Shown piece by piece: positions 5,210-5,943 of a DNA stretch of 5,943 nucleotides (positions within the stretch are counted from its first letter, which is position 1; each line of letters starts with the position of its first letter). Under the pieces are notes generated by a model, which saw only the letters and a program-made list of their open reading frames with translations, was not told where the DNA came from and made no database searches. Position numbers and translations under genes: made by a program. This DNA comes from Pseudonocardiaceae bacterium (GTDB taxonomy: Bacteria > Actinomycetota > Actinomycetes > Mycobacteriales > Pseudonocardiaceae): assembly GCA_025937115.1 (NCBI GenBank), contig JAICSB010000224.1:1-5943 (forward strand), given 5' to 3'.

Positions 5210-5913
5210 CGGCCGACTTCAACGGCGACGGACGACCCGATCTGGCAATTGCGACCTCCGCGCCGACGGACAACGTGGTGGTCCTTCTCAACCAGGGAGG
5301 CGGCCGTTTCGTTCGCGCACAAACCCTCACAGTCGGCGTCGGCCTCAACCTCGTTGGCTTGGTCGCGTCGATGGATACCGCCGACGTGAACGGCGATCAC
5401 CGACCGGACTTGCTGGTCGCGGATCAACTTCGAGGGGTGGTCGTGCTCATCGGCCGCGGTGATGGGACCTTCATACGAGGCGCCATCCTGCCGATCCGCC
5501 TGTTCGAAAGCCCCGCCGTGGGCGACCTCAACCACGATGGCATCGTCGATGTCGCGATACCGGATACCTTCCGAAACTCGGTCTCAGTCTTTCTGGGACG
5601 AGGCGACGGCACCTTCGCCCCACCGATCGTCTCCACCATCAATCTGCATCCAGGGCTCGTACCCACGCTTACCCCCGCGGCTGCGATCGCTGACTTCAAC
5701 GGGGACGGATTCCCGGACCTCGTCGTCAGCGGTGGTACCGACAGAATGGTCCACATCATGCTCGGCGACGGCGCGGGACACTTCACCACCACCGAGAGTT
5801 ACCCCGCGCAAATCGCCCGCACGATCGTGGTCGACGACTTCGACCACGACGGACGACCCGACCTCGCCATCACTCAGGCACTCGGCGGAACGGAGGTTCT
5901 GCTGCACAACTGA
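5206..5913 (+). CDS. FG-GAP/VCBS beta-propeller protein, C-terminal piece
   Basis: 235 residues from GTG 5206, which overlaps the previous stop (GTGA). It has no signal peptide and starts inside a repeat, which argues against an independent gene. Five repeats are seen, with calcium-loop motifs DFNGDGRPDL (starting 5215), DVNGDHRPDL (5383), DLNHDGIVDV (5524), DFNGDGFPDL (5692) and DFDHDGRPDL (5836), most followed by a VxVxLGxGDGTF strand pair. The last repeat stops at EVLLHN, lacking its final F..YP strand. The upstream piece begins with just such a segment (LFQSPAQYP), as in propellers closed by the N-terminal strand. Joined by a -1 shift the two pieces would give about 382 residues and seven blades. 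Termination-reinitiation at GTGA could still produce this piece, but without a signal it would stay in the cytoplasm. Confidence 0.75.
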   Translation: MTADFNGDGRPDLAIATSAPTDNVVVLLNQGGGRFVRAQTLTVGVGLNLVGLVASMDTADVNGDHRPDLLVADQLRGVVVLIGRGDGTFIRGAILPIRLFESPAVGDLNHDGIVDVAIPDTFRNSVSVFLGRGDGTFAPPIVSTINLHPGLVPTLTPAAAIADFNGDGFPDLVVSGGTDRMVHIMLGDGAGHFTTTESYPAQIARTIVVDDFDHDGRPDLAITQALGGTEVLLHN

Positions 5914-5943
5914 CCACCGCCGGCCCGTTCCAAATGCTGGGCC

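Noticed and set aside
1..5943. Mobile element, CRISPR array, tRNA/rRNA or phage gene
   Set aside because: No transposase or integrase motifs, no regularly spaced direct repeats, and no tRNA-like cloverleaf or rRNA sequence was seen on either strand.

Overview
The window looks like chromosomal DNA of a high-GC actinobacterium, most likely a mycobacterium or close relative. The base composition is high-GC, GTG is used as a start codon, and a TAnnnT -10 box sits so close to a start codon that it implies a leaderless mRNA. One gene also resembles the mycobacterial 'trans-acting enoyl reductase' (saccharopine-dehydrogenase-like) proteins. All convincing genes are on the + strand. I saw no mobile element, CRISPR array, tRNA or rRNA.

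Layout: (1) Bases 1-1499 hold the 3' part of a KdpD-type sensor kinase and a complete KdpE response regulator, overlapping at TGATG. This is the turgor/potassium two-component pair; the KdpFABC pump it normally controls would lie outside the window. (2) A non-coding gap of about 200 bases contains a 14-bp stem-loop. (3) Bases 1697-2473 encode a protein with two tandem STAS domains, of the anti-sigma-factor-antagonist class. The first keeps the phosphorylatable serine; the second has arginine there. (4) Bases 2532-3020 encode a MarR-family regulator. (5) An intergenic stretch of 78 bases with a small perfect dyad and a likely leaderless promoter precedes a 421-residue saccharopine-dehydrogenase-like oxidoreductase (3099-4364), whose dinucleotide-binding glycine motif is altered. 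(6) About 400 bases without a convincing gene follow, containing short repeats and a hairpin. (7) Bases 4766-5913 hold a secreted FG-GAP/VCBS beta-propeller gene, split into two reading frames by what looks like the loss of one base near 5186-5205.

How they fit together: kdpD and kdpE form one translationally coupled signalling pair. The STAS and MarR genes are regulators with no obvious partner here. The MarR gene lies just upstream of the oxidoreductase on the same strand and may control it, but this rests only on position. The propeller is probably a separate exported protein. Its two pieces together give exactly seven repeats, with the N-terminal segment supplying the strand missing from the last repeat, so it was most likely one protein. 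I found no multi-gene system that I would call new. The best leads are the frameshifted seven-bladed propeller, the reductase with the changed cofactor loop, and the asymmetric tandem STAS protein.
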